Part shown: one piece after another, positions 27,854-37,675 of the stretch
Layout: each line of letters begins with the position of its first letter
How positions within the stretch are numbered: the stretch's first letter is position 1
DNA from: an uncultured Ruminococcus sp.
GTDB taxonomy: Bacteria > Bacillota > Clostridia > Oscillospirales > Ruminococcaceae
Direction: 5' to 3'
Length of the DNA: 55,154 bases
NCBI GenBank assembly: GCA_947566125.1
Contig: CANOIR010000014.1
Coordinates: 1-55,154 of the forward strand
Notes under the pieces: generated by a model
What the model was told of the DNA's origin: nothing
The model's database searches: none
Seen by the model: only the letters and a program-made list of their open reading frames with translations
Made by a program: the position numbers and the translations under genes

Positions 27854-28096
27854 ATGAAAGAAGTAAATATTCGCTTAGACACAGTGAATGATGTAAAGAT
27901 ATTTGTTAGCACAGCAACGAAATATAGCTGTAATTTTGACATTATATCAGACAGATATATTGTCGATGCAAAATCAATTATGGGTATTTTCAGCTTGGAT
28001 TTAAGTAAACCTCTGGTTCTTAGAATTGATTCTGAAAATGATGAGGAACTTACTGAAATTGAACATGTTATTTTTCAATTTATTGATAAAAAATAA
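27854..28096 (+). CDS. HPr-like protein lacking the active-site histidine
   Basis: The 80-residue protein aligns by eye with HPr: KEVNIRLDTVNDVKIFV, then AKSIMGIFSLDL, which matches the HPr KSIMGVMSLGI block holding the regulatory serine (here Ser41). The catalytic segment GxHARPA is absent; the region reads TVNDVKIFVSTATK, so it cannot accept phosphate from EI at His15. It thus recalls Crh, which keeps only the serine site. ATG 27854 follows AAGGAG; the upstream in-frame reading overlaps the phosphorylase end. It is the last gene of the sucrose operon. A role in catabolite control is inference. Confidence 0.82.
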   Translation: MKEVNIRLDTVNDVKIFVSTATKYSCNFDIISDRYIVDAKSIMGIFSLDLSKPLVLRIDSENDEELTEIEHVIFQFIDKK

Positions 28097-28156
28097 ATTT
28101 GATTTCCCATGTTTTTAAGAGCTTTTATTTGATTTTAATATTTATTAAAATTTAAA

Positions 28157-28196
28157 GGGCTGTTGCAGAGATTTGAGTTGCAACAGCCTTTTTTGT
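28157..28196. terminator. Terminator of the sucrose operon, copy 2 of the dispersed pair
   Basis: GGCTGTTGCA (28158-28167) and TGCAACAGCC (28179-28188) followed by a T-run. It is the inverted near-copy of 2261-2291, loop included. Confidence 0.85.
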
Positions 28197-28253
28197 TTTC
28201 ATTATCAATCTTCCCACCGCAATCAAGCGACTGGTGGCAGTTCGTTTCAGCTT

Positions 28254-29633
28254 TTATATTTTTGATAATGACAATATTCTTTTACTTTTGATTTTTCTTT
28301 TTACGCTTTTATTCATATATTTGTTTATCAGTACTTTATAAGCAAATCCATTAAGTGTGACTGCACCTATCCAAGCTACAACATCAGCATAAGCTGTTGC
28401 CTTGAATCCAAAGCTTCCTATAAAAAGTATAATAACGGAGATTCTCATGAACATTTCTATGATTCCGGATACCATTGGAATTACAGGTTTACCCATTCCT
28501 TGAACGGCACTTCTGAAAACAAAGAGCAGATTTACCAAGAAGAGCATAGAACCGCATATAGGCAGATACTCTGCTGCCAATGCTATAGGTTCATCTCCGG
28601 TAAGCATCAATTTGCTGATCGTTTCTGGGAAGAAAAACATAACAGAACCGAGCAGTAAATATGAGATAAGTGCAATACTGATACATACTTTTAATCCGTC
28701 TTTTATACGGCTGTACTTGCCGGCACCGTAATTTTGGCTTGTGAATGATGACATGGTGATTCCAGCAGTACACGCAGGCTGCATAAAAAGATTTACATAT
28801 TTGCTGCACGCAGAATATGCTGATGTATATGCAACGCCAAGACCATTTACAAAATATTGTACAACCATACATCCAAGAGCAGTTATAGAATTCATAAGAG
28901 CCATAGGTAATCCGTTTTTGAAAAGCTCTTTGTACATAGAAAAGTTGTGTTTAAAATCATTTAATTTAAGCTTTATTATTTCAATTTTTCTTAGTTTTAA
29001 GAAACATATAAATGTTGATACTACCTGAGAGAATACTGTTGCAGCAGCAGCACCTTCCACACCGGTATGCATTACAAAAATAAATACAATGTCAAGTATT
29101 ATATTCATTACAGTGGAAATTATAATTGCAATAAACGGAGTTCTGCTGTCGCCCAATGATCTTAATATAGAAGAACAAGCATTATATGCCATAGTAGCAG
29201 ATAGTCCGCCAAACATTATATATCCATAAGCAAGGCTGTCTTTCATGATAGACGGATCAGTTTGAAGAAGTGTGAAAAACTGAGGTAAAAATAAAGTGCT
29301 TAAAGCAGTTAGAATAATTGCAATTAAAACTGATAATACAATAGATGATGCTATTGATCGGCGAAGGCGTTCATAGTCCTTAGCACCGAACCTTTGTGCA
29401 ATTGATACAGAGAATCCTGTTGCAAGTCCAAGTGAAAATCCTACAATTAAGAAACTAAGGGAAGACATATTGCCGACTGCCGCAAGTGCATCGTCACCCA
29501 GTCCTTTGCCAACAATAGTGGTATCTGCGATTACGTAAATTTGCTGTAGCATATTTGTAAGAAACATTGGAAAGAAAAATTTTAATATTAAGGGTGTAAC
29601 CCTTCCTTTTGTTAAATCATATGTTTTTGCCAT
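28254..29633 (-). CDS. MATE family efflux transporter
   Basis: The 459-residue protein has about 12 hydrophobic segments in two similar halves and starts MAKTYDLTKGRVTPLILKFF, like the clostridial DinF/NorM-type MATE exporters. They use ion gradients to expel cationic compounds; the substrate is unknown. I chose ATG 29633 because AGGAGG lies eight bases before it; an upstream ATG-like reading at 29642 sits on the ribosome site. It is divergent from the AraC-type regulator gene, which may control it. Confidence 0.9.
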   Translation of the reverse strand: MAKTYDLTKGRVTPLILKFFFPMFLTNMLQQIYVIADTTIVGKGLGDDALAAVGNMSSLSFLIVGFSLGLATGFSVSIAQRFGAKDYERLRRSIASSIVLSVLIAIILTALSTLFLPQFFTLLQTDPSIMKDSLAYGYIMFGGLSATMAYNACSSILRSLGDSRTPFIAIIISTVMNIILDIVFIFVMHTGVEGAAAATVFSQVVSTFICFLKLRKIEIIKLKLNDFKHNFSMYKELFKNGLPMALMNSITALGCMVVQYFVNGLGVAYTSAYSACSKYVNLFMQPACTAGITMSSFTSQNYGAGKYSRIKDGLKVCISIALISYLLLGSVMFFFPETISKLMLTGDEPIALAAEYLPICGSMLFLVNLLFVFRSAVQGMGKPVIPMVSGIIEMFMRISVIILFIGSFGFKATAYADVVAWIGAVTLNGFAYKVLINKYMNKSVKRKIKSKRILSLSKI

Positions 29634-29695
29634 ATTTAACACCTCCTGGTATCACATATTATATTCAAAGTCAAAAGTAATTTATATCAAAATCA

Positions 29696-29724
29696 TTGCT
29701 TTTGTATCAGAAAAGTGATATAAT
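29696..29724 (+). promoter_or_regulatory. Promoter of the AraC-type regulator
   Basis: TTGCTT (29696-29701), 17-bp spacer, TATAAT (29719-29724). Confidence 0.6.
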
Positions 29725-29795
29725 GTATATAAGTATTCCCGTATGGATTTGAGAGATAATTTAATTAATAATAAATATTTGTTTTGGTGATAAAC

Positions 29796-30563
29796 ATGAA
29801 TACAAATCGTGACTTGAACTATAGACTTTATATTCAAAAAACAGATGGTTTTACAAGAATGCCTTTTAATAAAGAGTTTGAATATTATATGGCAGTAAAA
29901 TCCGGAGATGTAGAAAAAGTAAGGAAAAATTTTTCAGAAGTTAGAAATGATTTTTTTAATGGCAAGGGCAAGCTGTCTGATGATCCTATACGCAATATAA
30001 TGTACCACTTTGTTGTTTCTGTTGCTGTTATGTCAAGACTTTGTGTTGAAGGCGGACTCGGACATGATACAGCATATACACTTAGTGACATATATATCCA
30101 AAAAGCTGATAAGTGTAAATCAGTTGATGCTGTAATAGATCTGCTTGGTGAAATGCAAATCGATTTTGCTGAAAGAATGCGTGATTTAAAAAAAGAAAAT
30201 GTAGTTTCAATACATATAAGAAAATGTATTGACTATATTTATGATCATCTGCATGAAGATTTAACTGTAAAACTGCTTGCAAATGTGATGGGATTAAATC
30301 CTTCTTATCTTTCAAAACTGTTTATAAAAGAAAAGGGAATGAGTATCAATGAATTTATAACTCATGCTAAAATAACTACTGCGGAAAATCTTTTGAAATT
30401 TTCAGATTTTACATCACTTGAGGTAGCAATGGCACTTGGGTATTCATCTCAAAGTGCTTTTATAAGTGTATTTAAAAAATTTAACGGTGTTACACCTAAA
30501 CAATATAGAGATATGTATTATATGAGTAATATTTCATATGATGAAAATCAACAGGAAAAATGA
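29796..30563 (+). CDS. AraC family transcriptional regulator
   Basis: The 255-residue protein has a C-terminal AraC DNA-binding domain (about 155-250) with two helix-turn-helices: LTVKLLANVMGLNPSYLSKL and LEVAMALGYSSQSAFISVFK, then the signature GVTPKQYR. The N-terminal part is a helical sensor without cupin features (VKSGDVEKVRKNF), a type common in Clostridia. ATG 29796 follows GGTGA. It is divergent from a MATE exporter gene, its likely target. uvrB begins 33 bases after its stop without an obvious promoter, so read-through is possible. Confidence 0.88.
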   Translation: MNTNRDLNYRLYIQKTDGFTRMPFNKEFEYYMAVKSGDVEKVRKNFSEVRNDFFNGKGKLSDDPIRNIMYHFVVSVAVMSRLCVEGGLGHDTAYTLSDIYIQKADKCKSVDAVIDLLGEMQIDFAERMRDLKKENVVSIHIRKCIDYIYDHLHEDLTVKLLANVMGLNPSYLSKLFIKEKGMSINEFITHAKITTAENLLKFSDFTSLEVAMALGYSSQSAFISVFKKFNGVTPKQYRDMYYMSNISYDENQQEK

Positions 30564-30596
30564 TTTTTAAGATTTGTAATGAGAGGTTAACTGAAC

Positions 30597-32570
30597 ATGG
30601 AACATTTTGAACTTGTATCTGAATATAAACCTGCCGGTGATCAGCCACAGGCAATAGATTCACTTGTAAAAGGAATAAATGAAGGCAAAAAAGAACAGAC
30701 ACTTCTTGGAGTTACAGGTTCAGGAAAGACATATACTATAGCCAATGTAATTGCCAAAGTCAATAAGCCTACACTTGTTTTAGCACATAATAAAATTCTC
30801 GCAGCACAGCTTTGTTCAGAGTTTAAAGAATTTTTTCCAAATAATGCTGTGGAATATTTTGTTTCCTATTACGATTATTATCAGCCGGAAGCATATGTGC
30901 CAAGTACGGACAGCTATATTGAAAAGGATTCTTCTATAAATGATGATATTGATAAGCTGCGTCATTCTGCAACAATGGCTCTTGCGGAAAGAAAAGATGT
31001 AATAATTGTTGCAAGTGTATCGTGTATATATTCTCTTGGTAGTCCTGAAGAATATCGTGCTATGGCAGTATCTGTAAGACAAGGTATGGAAAAATCACGT
31101 GATGAGCTTATAAATGAACTTGTTGGAATACAGTATGAGAGAAATGATATAAACTTTACAAGAAATAAATTTCGTGTGCGTGGTGATGTGCTGGAGGTGT
31201 TTCCGGCAAGTTATAGTGATACTGCGATACGTATTGAGTTTTTTGGAGATGAGATAGATAGGATCACAGAGATAAATGTTGTTACAGGTGAGATAATTGG
31301 AAGGATCACTCATGCAGCAATATTTCCGGCATCCCACTATGTAGTTGGCAGTGATAAGGTTTCACGTGCTGTAAAGGAAATAGAACAAGAGCTTGTAGAT
31401 CGTGTTGCGTTCTTTCAAATGAATAATAAGCTTATAGAGGCTCAGAGAATAGAGCAAAGAACTCATTATGATATGGAAATGCTTCAGGAGATCGGATTTT
31501 GCAGCGGTATAGAGAATTATTCAAGAGTGCTTTCGGGAAGAAAGCCGGGCAGTACACCTCTTACATTGATAGACCATTTCCCAAGTGATTTTTTGCTTGT
31601 TGTTGATGAAAGTCATGTTACACTTCCACAGGTTCGTGCAATGTCAGCAGGTGACAGAGCGAGAAAAACTACACTTATAGACTACGGTTTTCGCCTGCCT
31701 AGTGCGTTTGACAACAGACCGCTTAATTTTGATGAGTTCTATGCACATATAAATCAAGCGATTTATGTAAGTGCAACACCAGGCGATTTTGAAAAAGAGC
31801 ATTCATCACAAATAGTTGAACAGGTTATTCGTCCTACTGGACTTGTTGATCCTGAAATAATTGTAAAGCCGGTCAGTGGACAGATAGAAGATCTTTATTC
31901 CGAGATACAGGTACGAGCAGAAAAGAATGAACGTGTGCTTGTAACGACTCTTACCAAAAAAATGGCGGAAGATCTTACATCTTATCTTGAAGGAATGGGA
32001 GTTCGTGTAAGGTATCTTCATCATGATATAGATACCGTTGAGCGTATGGAAATAATACGTGATTTGCGTATGGGTGAATTCGATGTTCTTGTAGGAATAA
32101 ATCTGCTTCGTGAAGGTTTGGACATACCGGAAGTATCTCTTGTTGCAATTCTTGACGCCGATAAAGAGGGATTTTTAAGAAGTGAAACTTCAATGATTCA
32201 AACGATCGGACGTGCTGCACGAAATGCTCACGGTCAGGTTATAATGTATGCCGATGAAGTGACCGGTTCTATGGAGAGAGCTATAACCGAAACAGAACGC
32301 AGACGCAAAAAACAAATTGAATTTAATGAAGCTCATGGCATAATTCCTAAGACTATTCATAAAGACATTCGTGATGTTATAGATATACATTCCAAGGAAG
32401 AAGTTGAAAAGAGTGTATCTTCAAAACCAAAGATGTCTGCTAAAGAAAAACGTGAACTCATAGAAGAGCTTACAGCTCAGATGAAAGAAGCAGCTAAACT
32501 TTTAGAATTTGAACACGCCGCTTATTTGCGTGATAAGATTCAAGAACTGGAAGGGAAGAAAAAGAAATGA
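30597..32570 (+). CDS. uvrB: Excinuclease ABC subunit B
   Basis: The helicase-like subunit verifies damage and loads UvrC in nucleotide excision repair. The 657-residue protein has Walker A GVTGSGKT, the beta-hairpin region ([20 protein letters not shown]), helicase motifs ([40 protein letters not shown]) and the C-terminal UVR domain (about 615-655) that binds UvrC. Full family length. It starts from a GAGAGG site and overlaps uvrA by four bases. Confidence 0.97.
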   Translation: MEHFELVSEYKPAGDQPQAIDSLVKGINEGKKEQTLLGVTGSGKTYTIANVIAKVNKPTLVLAHNKILAAQLCSEFKEFFPNNAVEYFVSYYDYYQPEAYVPSTDSYIEKDSSINDDIDKLRHSATMALAERKDVIIVASVSCIYSLGSPEEYRAMAVSVRQGMEKSRDELINELVGIQYERNDINFTRNKFRVRGDVLEVFPASYSDTAIRIEFFGDEIDRITEINVVTGEIIGRITHAAIFPASHYVVGSDKVSRAVKEIEQELVDRVAFFQMNNKLIEAQRIEQRTHYDMEMLQEIGFCSGIENYSRVLSGRKPGSTPLTLIDHFPSDFLLVVDESHVTLPQVRAMSAGDRARKTTLIDYGFRLPSAFDNRPLNFDEFYAHINQAIYVSATPGDFEKEHSSQIVEQVIRPTGLVDPEIIVKPVSGQIEDLYSEIQVRAEKNERVLVTTLTKKMAEDLTSYLEGMGVRVRYLHHDIDTVERMEIIRDLRMGEFDVLVGINLLREGLDIPEVSLVAILDADKEGFLRSETSMIQTIGRAARNAHGQVIMYADEVTGSMERAITETERRRKKQIEFNEAHGIIPKTIHKDIRDVIDIHSKEEVEKSVSSKPKMSAKEKRELIEELTAQMKEAAKLLEFEHAAYLRDKIQELEGKKKK

Positions 32571-35389
32571 ACGATAAAATAATAATACGTGGTGCAAGAT
32601 CAAATAATTTAAAAAATATAAACGTAGAGATTCCACGTGATAAGCTTGTTGTAATGACAGGATTATCAGGCTCTGGTAAATCTTCCCTTGCTTTTGATAC
32701 TATTTTTGCCGATGGACAAAGACGATATATGGAAAGTCTTTCTTCATATGCACGTATGTTCCTTGGTCAGATGGAAAAGCCTGATGTTGACAGTATAGAA
32801 GGATTATCTCCTGCTATATCGATCGATCAAAAAACTACGTCAAAAAATCCTCGTTCTACAGTTGGAACAGTAACAGAAATATATGATTATCTAAGATTGC
32901 TTTATGCACGAATAGGCATTCCGCACTGTCCGGTTTGTGGACGTGAAATTCATCAGCAAACAGTAGATGAAGTAGTTGATAAAGTAATGCAGCTTGAAGA
33001 GGGAACACGTATCCAGTTGCTTGCACCTGTTGTAAGAGGACGAAAGGGAACTCATGCAAAAGAACTTGAGAGTGCAAAGCGTTCGGGTTATGTTAGAGTT
33101 CGAGTAGATGGAAATATCTATGACCTTTCTGAAGAAATAACATTACAGAAAAATATAAAGCACAATATTGAAATATTAGTAGATCGTCTTGTTATAAAGG
33201 ATTCCATACGTTCAAGATTATCAGACAGCCTTGAAACAGTATTTTCGTTGACGGGCGGTCTTGCTGTTGTAGAGGTGGTTGGCGGTGAAGAAATGCTTTT
33301 TTCACAAAACTACTCATGTCCAGAGCATGATATATCTATAGAAGAGCTGTCACCAAGAATGTTTTCATTTAATAATCCTTTTGGTGCTTGTGAAAATTGT
33401 ACAGGTCTTGGCGTGTTTATGAAAGTTGACCCGGAACTTATAATTCCAAATCCTGATCTTAGTATTCGTGAAGGTGCTATAAAAGCTCCGGGCTGGAATA
33501 CGCTTGATGATAAATCGATTGCAATGATGTACTATAATGCTATTAGTGCAAAGTATGATATTTCACTTGATACACCTGTAAAAAAGCTGCCTAAAAAGTC
33601 ATTAAAGCCTTTTCTTTATGGTACAACAGAGGAGCTTTTTCTGCATCGTATTCAAGCAGGCGGTCATACTACGGGTTATCGTGGAACATTTGAAGGTATA
33701 ATTCCAAACCTTGAACGACGTTATAAAGAAGGTGCAGAATGGGCAAAAGAAGAGATCGAAGCTTGTATGAGCAATGTGAATTGTCCTGTATGCAAAGGTA
33801 AGCGACTTAAAAAAGAAATTCTTGGAGTAACCGTTGGTGGGATAAATATTATTGACCTTACAGAAAAATCAGTATCTGAATGCGTTGACTTTTTTAATGA
33901 GCTGTCATTATCAAAGCAAGATGAACTTATAGGTGCACGTATAATAAAAGAGATAAAAGAACGCCTTGGATTTCTTAAAAATGTTGGACTTGAATATCTA
34001 ACACTTTCCAGAGCAGCCGGAACGCTTTCGGGCGGTGAAAGTCAGCGTATTCGTTTAGCAACCCAGATAGGTTCATATCTTATGGGAGTTCTTTATATTC
34101 TTGATGAACCGAGTATAGGACTTCATCAGCGTGATAACGATAAGCTTATTGCAACACTTGAACATTTGCGTGACCTTGGAAATACGCTTATTGTAGTTGA
34201 ACATGATGATGATACAATAAGAGCAGCTGATTATGTTGTTGATATTGGACCCGGTGCAGGAATACATGGCGGAGAAGTGATCTATTCAGGAAATGTTGAA
34301 GGATTGCTTGAATGTGAGAATTCTATTACGGGTAAGTATCTCAGTGGAAAAAAGGAGATTCCTTTGCCAGAGAATAGACGAAAAGGCAATGGTGAATTTC
34401 TTACAGTTAAAGGTGCAAAGGAGCATAACCTTAAAAATATTGATGTGAAATTGCCTTTAGGAATTTTTACCTGTGTAACAGGTGTTTCGGGTTCAGGAAA
34501 GTCAACACTTGTCAATGAAATAATTTATAAGTATCTTACTGCTAAATTAAATCGTACAAAAGTAAGAGCAGGAAATTTTGATAGTATTGAGGGAATTGAA
34601 AATCTTGACAAAGTAATTGCAATTGACCAATCACCTATAGGCAGAACACCACGTTCAAATCCGGCTACGTATACAGGTGTATTTACTGATATACGTGAAT
34701 TATTTGCTAAAACTAATGATGCAAAAGCAAAAGGATTTACTGCTGGACGTTTTTCATTTAATGTTAAAGGCGGACGCTGCGAAGCCTGTCAGGGTGACGG
34801 TATACTCAGAATAAAAATGCACTTTCTTCCTGATGTATTTGTTCCATGTGATGTGTGCAATGGCAGAAGATATAATCATGAAACACTTGAGGTAAAATAT
34901 CGTGGAAAGACCATTCATGATATACTTGAAATGACAGTTGATGAAGGAGTAGAATTTTTCGAGCAGCATCCAAAAATCGCAAGAAAACTAAAAACTTTGC
35001 AGGAAGTAGGACTTGGATATATAAAGATTGGTCAGCCTGCGACTACTTTATCAGGCGGCGAAGCTCAACGTATAAAGTTGTCAACAGAGCTTTCAAAGCG
35101 TTCTACAGGCAAGACTATTTATATACTTGATGAACCTACTACAGGACTTCATACGGCTGATGTTCACAGGCTTGTAGATGTACTTCAGAAGCTTGCTGAT
35201 TCGGGAAATACTATACTTGTGATAGAACATAATCTTAATCTTATTAAAGTTGCAGATTATATAATTGACCTTGGTCCAGAAGGAGGAACACGTGGCGGAA
35301 CTGTTGTTGCAACCGGTACTCCTGAAGAAGTTGCAATGTGTAAAGAATCATACACAGGACAGTATTTAAAGCCTTATCTTAACCTATAA
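32567..35389 (+). CDS. uvrA: Excinuclease ABC subunit A
   Basis: UvrA finds damaged DNA as a dimer. The 940-residue protein has two ABC ATPase modules ([12 protein letters not shown] near residue 31 and [12 protein letters not shown] near residue 640), two ABC signatures ([24 protein letters not shown]) and zinc-binding pairs CPVC...CPEH/CENC and CEAC...CDVC. Full length. ATGA overlap with uvrB shows translational coupling. A bidirectional terminator follows. Confidence 0.97.
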   Translation: MNDKIIIRGARSNNLKNINVEIPRDKLVVMTGLSGSGKSSLAFDTIFADGQRRYMESLSSYARMFLGQMEKPDVDSIEGLSPAISIDQKTTSKNPRSTVGTVTEIYDYLRLLYARIGIPHCPVCGREIHQQTVDEVVDKVMQLEEGTRIQLLAPVVRGRKGTHAKELESAKRSGYVRVRVDGNIYDLSEEITLQKNIKHNIEILVDRLVIKDSIRSRLSDSLETVFSLTGGLAVVEVVGGEEMLFSQNYSCPEHDISIEELSPRMFSFNNPFGACENCTGLGVFMKVDPELIIPNPDLSIREGAIKAPGWNTLDDKSIAMMYYNAISAKYDISLDTPVKKLPKKSLKPFLYGTTEELFLHRIQAGGHTTGYRGTFEGIIPNLERRYKEGAEWAKEEIEACMSNVNCPVCKGKRLKKEILGVTVGGINIIDLTEKSVSECVDFFNELSLSKQDELIGARIIKEIKERLGFLKNVGLEYLTLSRAAGTLSGGESQRIRLATQIGSYLMGVLYILDEPSIGLHQRDNDKLIATLEHLRDLGNTLIVVEHDDDTIRAADYVVDIGPGAGIHGGEVIYSGNVEGLLECENSITGKYLSGKKEIPLPENRRKGNGEFLTVKGAKEHNLKNIDVKLPLGIFTCVTGVSGSGKSTLVNEIIYKYLTAKLNRTKVRAGNFDSIEGIENLDKVIAIDQSPIGRTPRSNPATYTGVFTDIRELFAKTNDAKAKGFTAGRFSFNVKGGRCEACQGDGILRIKMHFLPDVFVPCDVCNGRRYNHETLEVKYRGKTIHDILEMTVDEGVEFFEQHPKIARKLKTLQEVGLGYIKIGQPATTLSGGEAQRIKLSTELSKRSTGKTIYILDEPTTGLHTADVHRLVDVLQKLADSGNTILVIEHNLNLIKVADYIIDLGPEGGTRGGTVVATGTPEEVAMCKESYTGQYLKPYLNL

Positions 35390-35403
35390 AAATTTATAAA
35401 AAT

Positions 35404-35453
35404 AAATCCGCATAATGATGAAGATGAATAAATTCATGCATTTTGCGGATTTT
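35404..35453. terminator. Bidirectional terminator after uvrA
   Basis: AAATCCGCA (35404-35412) and TGCGGATTT (35444-35452) enclose a 31-base loop, with T-rich ends on both strands. It serves the convergent uvrA and thioesterase genes. Confidence 0.65.
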
Positions 35454-35456
35454 ATA

Positions 35457-35888
35457 TTATTTAGAAAATGTAACATTCATTGCATCTATAAATGCTTCAT
35501 GAAGCTCAGGAGCTTTTTTTGTAATTCTCAGTGGTTTCATATTTTTGTCAGTAAAACAATGACTTGACTTTGCAGCTGCACATAATTCATTTGTTTCTTT
35601 ATTATATATTTCATAATAAATACTCATTTTGAAGCCATTATATTCTGTTATCTTAGAATAAATGCAAAAACTGTCACCATAGGTGAGTGATTTTTTATAC
35701 TTGCATTCAACTTCCAAAACAGGCAGCATGAATCCTGATTTTTCTATCTCATGATATGGAATGCCTGTTTTTTTCATAAAGTCTATTCGTGCTTCTTCCA
35801 TCCATCGAATGTAATTAGTATGACTTACAACATCCATACGATCTGTTTCATAGTAGTAAATATTTCTGCAATATGGTGAAATATTCAT
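35457..35888 (-). CDS. Acyl-CoA thioesterase, hotdog fold (YbgC/4HBT-like)
   Basis: The 143-residue protein has the single hotdog domain of the 4-hydroxybenzoyl-CoA thioesterase group. The region YYYETDRMDVVSHTNYIRWM contains the conserved His-Asn-Tyr and acidic catalytic positions. It hydrolyses acyl-CoA esters; the chain length is unknown. ATG 35888 follows AAAGGA. It has its own promoter (35941-35969) and is divergent from the second MATE gene. Confidence 0.88.
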   Translation of the reverse strand: MNISPYCRNIYYYETDRMDVVSHTNYIRWMEEARIDFMKKTGIPYHEIEKSGFMLPVLEVECKYKKSLTYGDSFCIYSKITEYNGFKMSIYYEIYNKETNELCAAAKSSHCFTDKNMKPLRITKKAPELHEAFIDAMNVTFSK

Positions 35889-35940
35889 AGTTGGTTTGTC
35901 CTTTCTGTTTATGTTATGTTATTTTATTATATTGATTATA

Positions 35941-35969
35941 ATTTTATCATATATATTTTACATTGTCAA
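35941..35969 (-). promoter_or_regulatory. Thioesterase gene promoter
   Basis: On the minus strand: TTGACA (35969-35964), 17-bp spacer, TAAAAT (35946-35941). Confidence 0.65.
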
Positions 35970-36005
35970 ATGCAGCTGTATTTATTTTGTTGCTTTTTTA
36001 TTTGA

Positions 36006-36034
36006 TTGACAATTAAATCTTGTGATGTTATAAT
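36006..36034 (+). promoter_or_regulatory. Promoter of the second MATE gene
   Basis: TTGACA (36006-36011), 17-bp spacer, TATAAT (36029-36034): full consensus. Confidence 0.75.
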
Positions 36035-36075
36035 ATAATTTATAAATAAAAAAGAAATGATAAGGAGAGATTGCC

Positions 36076-37452
36076 ATGAGGGCGAAAAGTAAAAAGTATG
36101 AAATAGATATGTGCAGCGGTGGAATATTAAAGAAAATGCTGCTTTTTGCAGTACCTCTTATGCTGTCAAGTATTTTACAGCTTTTGTTCAACGCTGCCGA
36201 TGTAGTAGTAGTAGGAAAATTTGCAGGTGATAATTCTCTTGCAGCAGTAGGTTCTACTACAGCACTTATAAACCTTTTAACAAATCTTTTTCTTGGTTTA
36301 TCAGTAGGTGCAAATGTAACAGCCGCACGATTTTATGGAAGTAAATCAGATAATGAACTCAGTAAAACTGTACATACAGCTATATCATTAAGTGCAATAA
36401 GTGGTTTTATACTTACGGTGATCGGTCTTTTGTTTGCAAAGCAGATTCTTGTTTTAATGCAAACTCCGCCTGAAGTATGCGATCTTGCGTCAATTTATAT
36501 GCGAATATATTTTGCGGGCATGATACCTAATATGATCTATAATTTTGGCAGTGCAATTCTTCGTTCAGTTGGCGATACTAAAAGACCGCTTTATTATTTA
36601 TTTACTGCTGGAATAATAAATGTTATATTAAATCTTTTATTTGTAATAGTTTTTAAGATGGATGTTGCAGGTGTTGCACTTGCTACTATAATTTCCCAAA
36701 CTATTTCAGCAGTTCTTATAATCAGATGTCTTATGAAAGAAACAGGAGCGATACAGTTTAGTTTTAAAAAGCTTCATATTGATAAGAAAATCCTTATTGC
36801 TATTTTGCGTATAGGTTTGCCAGCAGGTTTTCAGGGCGTAATATTTGCTTTATCAAATGTTGTTATCCAGTCATCTATCAATATTTTTGGTAAAACAGTT
36901 ATAGCAGGCAACTCCGCTGCTGCAAATATTGAAGGATTTGTCTATATGGCAATGAATGCTTTTCACCAAGCTACGATTTCATTCGTCAGCCAGAATTATG
37001 GTGCAGGTTATCATAAGCGTATAAATCGTATATTCTTAACAGCACTTTGCTGTGTAACAATAGTGGGACTTGTTTTTGGAAATTCTGTAGTATTATTTGG
37101 TCAGCCCCTGCTTGGAATATACTCTGACAGTCAACCAGTTATAGAAGCCGGAATGATCAGACTTTTAATGATTTGCAGTCCTTATGCATTATGTGGCATA
37201 ATGGATGTAACTGTAGGTTTATTGCGTGGAATAGGATATTCAATAATACCTACAATAGTTTCTCTGATAGGTGTATGCGGACTAAGACTTGTTTGGATAG
37301 CAACAATATTTCAGATTCCGGAATATCATACAGTAGAATCAATTTATATATCATATACTATAACATGGACGATAACAATTTTAGCAAATGTAATATGTTT
37401 CTTGTGTGTAAGAAAACGTGCTTATAGTAAGGTAAAACCGATTGCGGCATAA
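36076..37452 (+). CDS. MATE family efflux transporter, second copy
   Basis: The 458-residue protein has 12 hydrophobic segments and begins KYEIDMCSGGILKKMLLFAV, a frequent opening of clostridial MATE exporters. It has the same fold as the product at 28254 but low sequence identity by eye, so it is a separate lineage and not a recent duplicate. Substrate unknown. ATG 36076 follows AAGGAGAG, 42 bases after a consensus promoter. A terminator follows at 37456. Confidence 0.9.
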   Translation: MRAKSKKYEIDMCSGGILKKMLLFAVPLMLSSILQLLFNAADVVVVGKFAGDNSLAAVGSTTALINLLTNLFLGLSVGANVTAARFYGSKSDNELSKTVHTAISLSAISGFILTVIGLLFAKQILVLMQTPPEVCDLASIYMRIYFAGMIPNMIYNFGSAILRSVGDTKRPLYYLFTAGIINVILNLLFVIVFKMDVAGVALATIISQTISAVLIIRCLMKETGAIQFSFKKLHIDKKILIAILRIGLPAGFQGVIFALSNVVIQSSINIFGKTVIAGNSAAANIEGFVYMAMNAFHQATISFVSQNYGAGYHKRINRIFLTALCCVTIVGLVFGNSVVLFGQPLLGIYSDSQPVIEAGMIRLLMICSPYALCGIMDVTVGLLRGIGYSIIPTIVSLIGVCGLRLVWIATIFQIPEYHTVESIYISYTITWTITILANVICFLCVRKRAYSKVKPIAA

Positions 37453-37455
37453 TAT

Positions 37456-37496
37456 AAAAACAGCAGAGGATAATTGTATTCACTGCTGTTTTTTTA
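37456..37496 (+). terminator. Terminator of the second MATE gene
   Basis: AAAAACAGCAG pairs with CTGCTGTTTTT, with a long T-run after the stem. Confidence 0.8.
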
Positions 37497-37511
37497 TGTT
37501 TATTATATATT

Positions 37512-37675
37512 AGAACTTGTTCTCATAAGGATATTGCACGCATCTTTTCGGCAAATTTTAGCGATTGCCACGTCAAAAATACTTGCCATATGTCAGTATG
37601 CCTACGGCTTTTTTCCTTGCACTCGCTAAAATTATGCTTGAAAATCCACGCACAAATCCTATGAGAACGAGTTCT
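37512..37675. repeat. Long palindromic repeat element, copy 2 (inverted)
   Basis: The element is in reverse orientation to 17440-17602. Its outer arms (AGAACTTGTTCTCATAAGG and CCTATGAGAACGAGTTCT) differ in sequence from copy 1 but still pair, while the inner blocks (CATAATTTTAGCGAGTGCAA on the reverse strand, and CGGCAAATTTTAGCGATTG on this strand) are well conserved. The right end touches the stop codon of the adenine deaminase gene. Confidence 0.85.

Noticed and set aside
27854..28096. Calling this gene canonical HPr (ptsH)
   Set aside because: The GxHARPA active-site segment is missing, so it cannot be a phosphocarrier of the usual kind.
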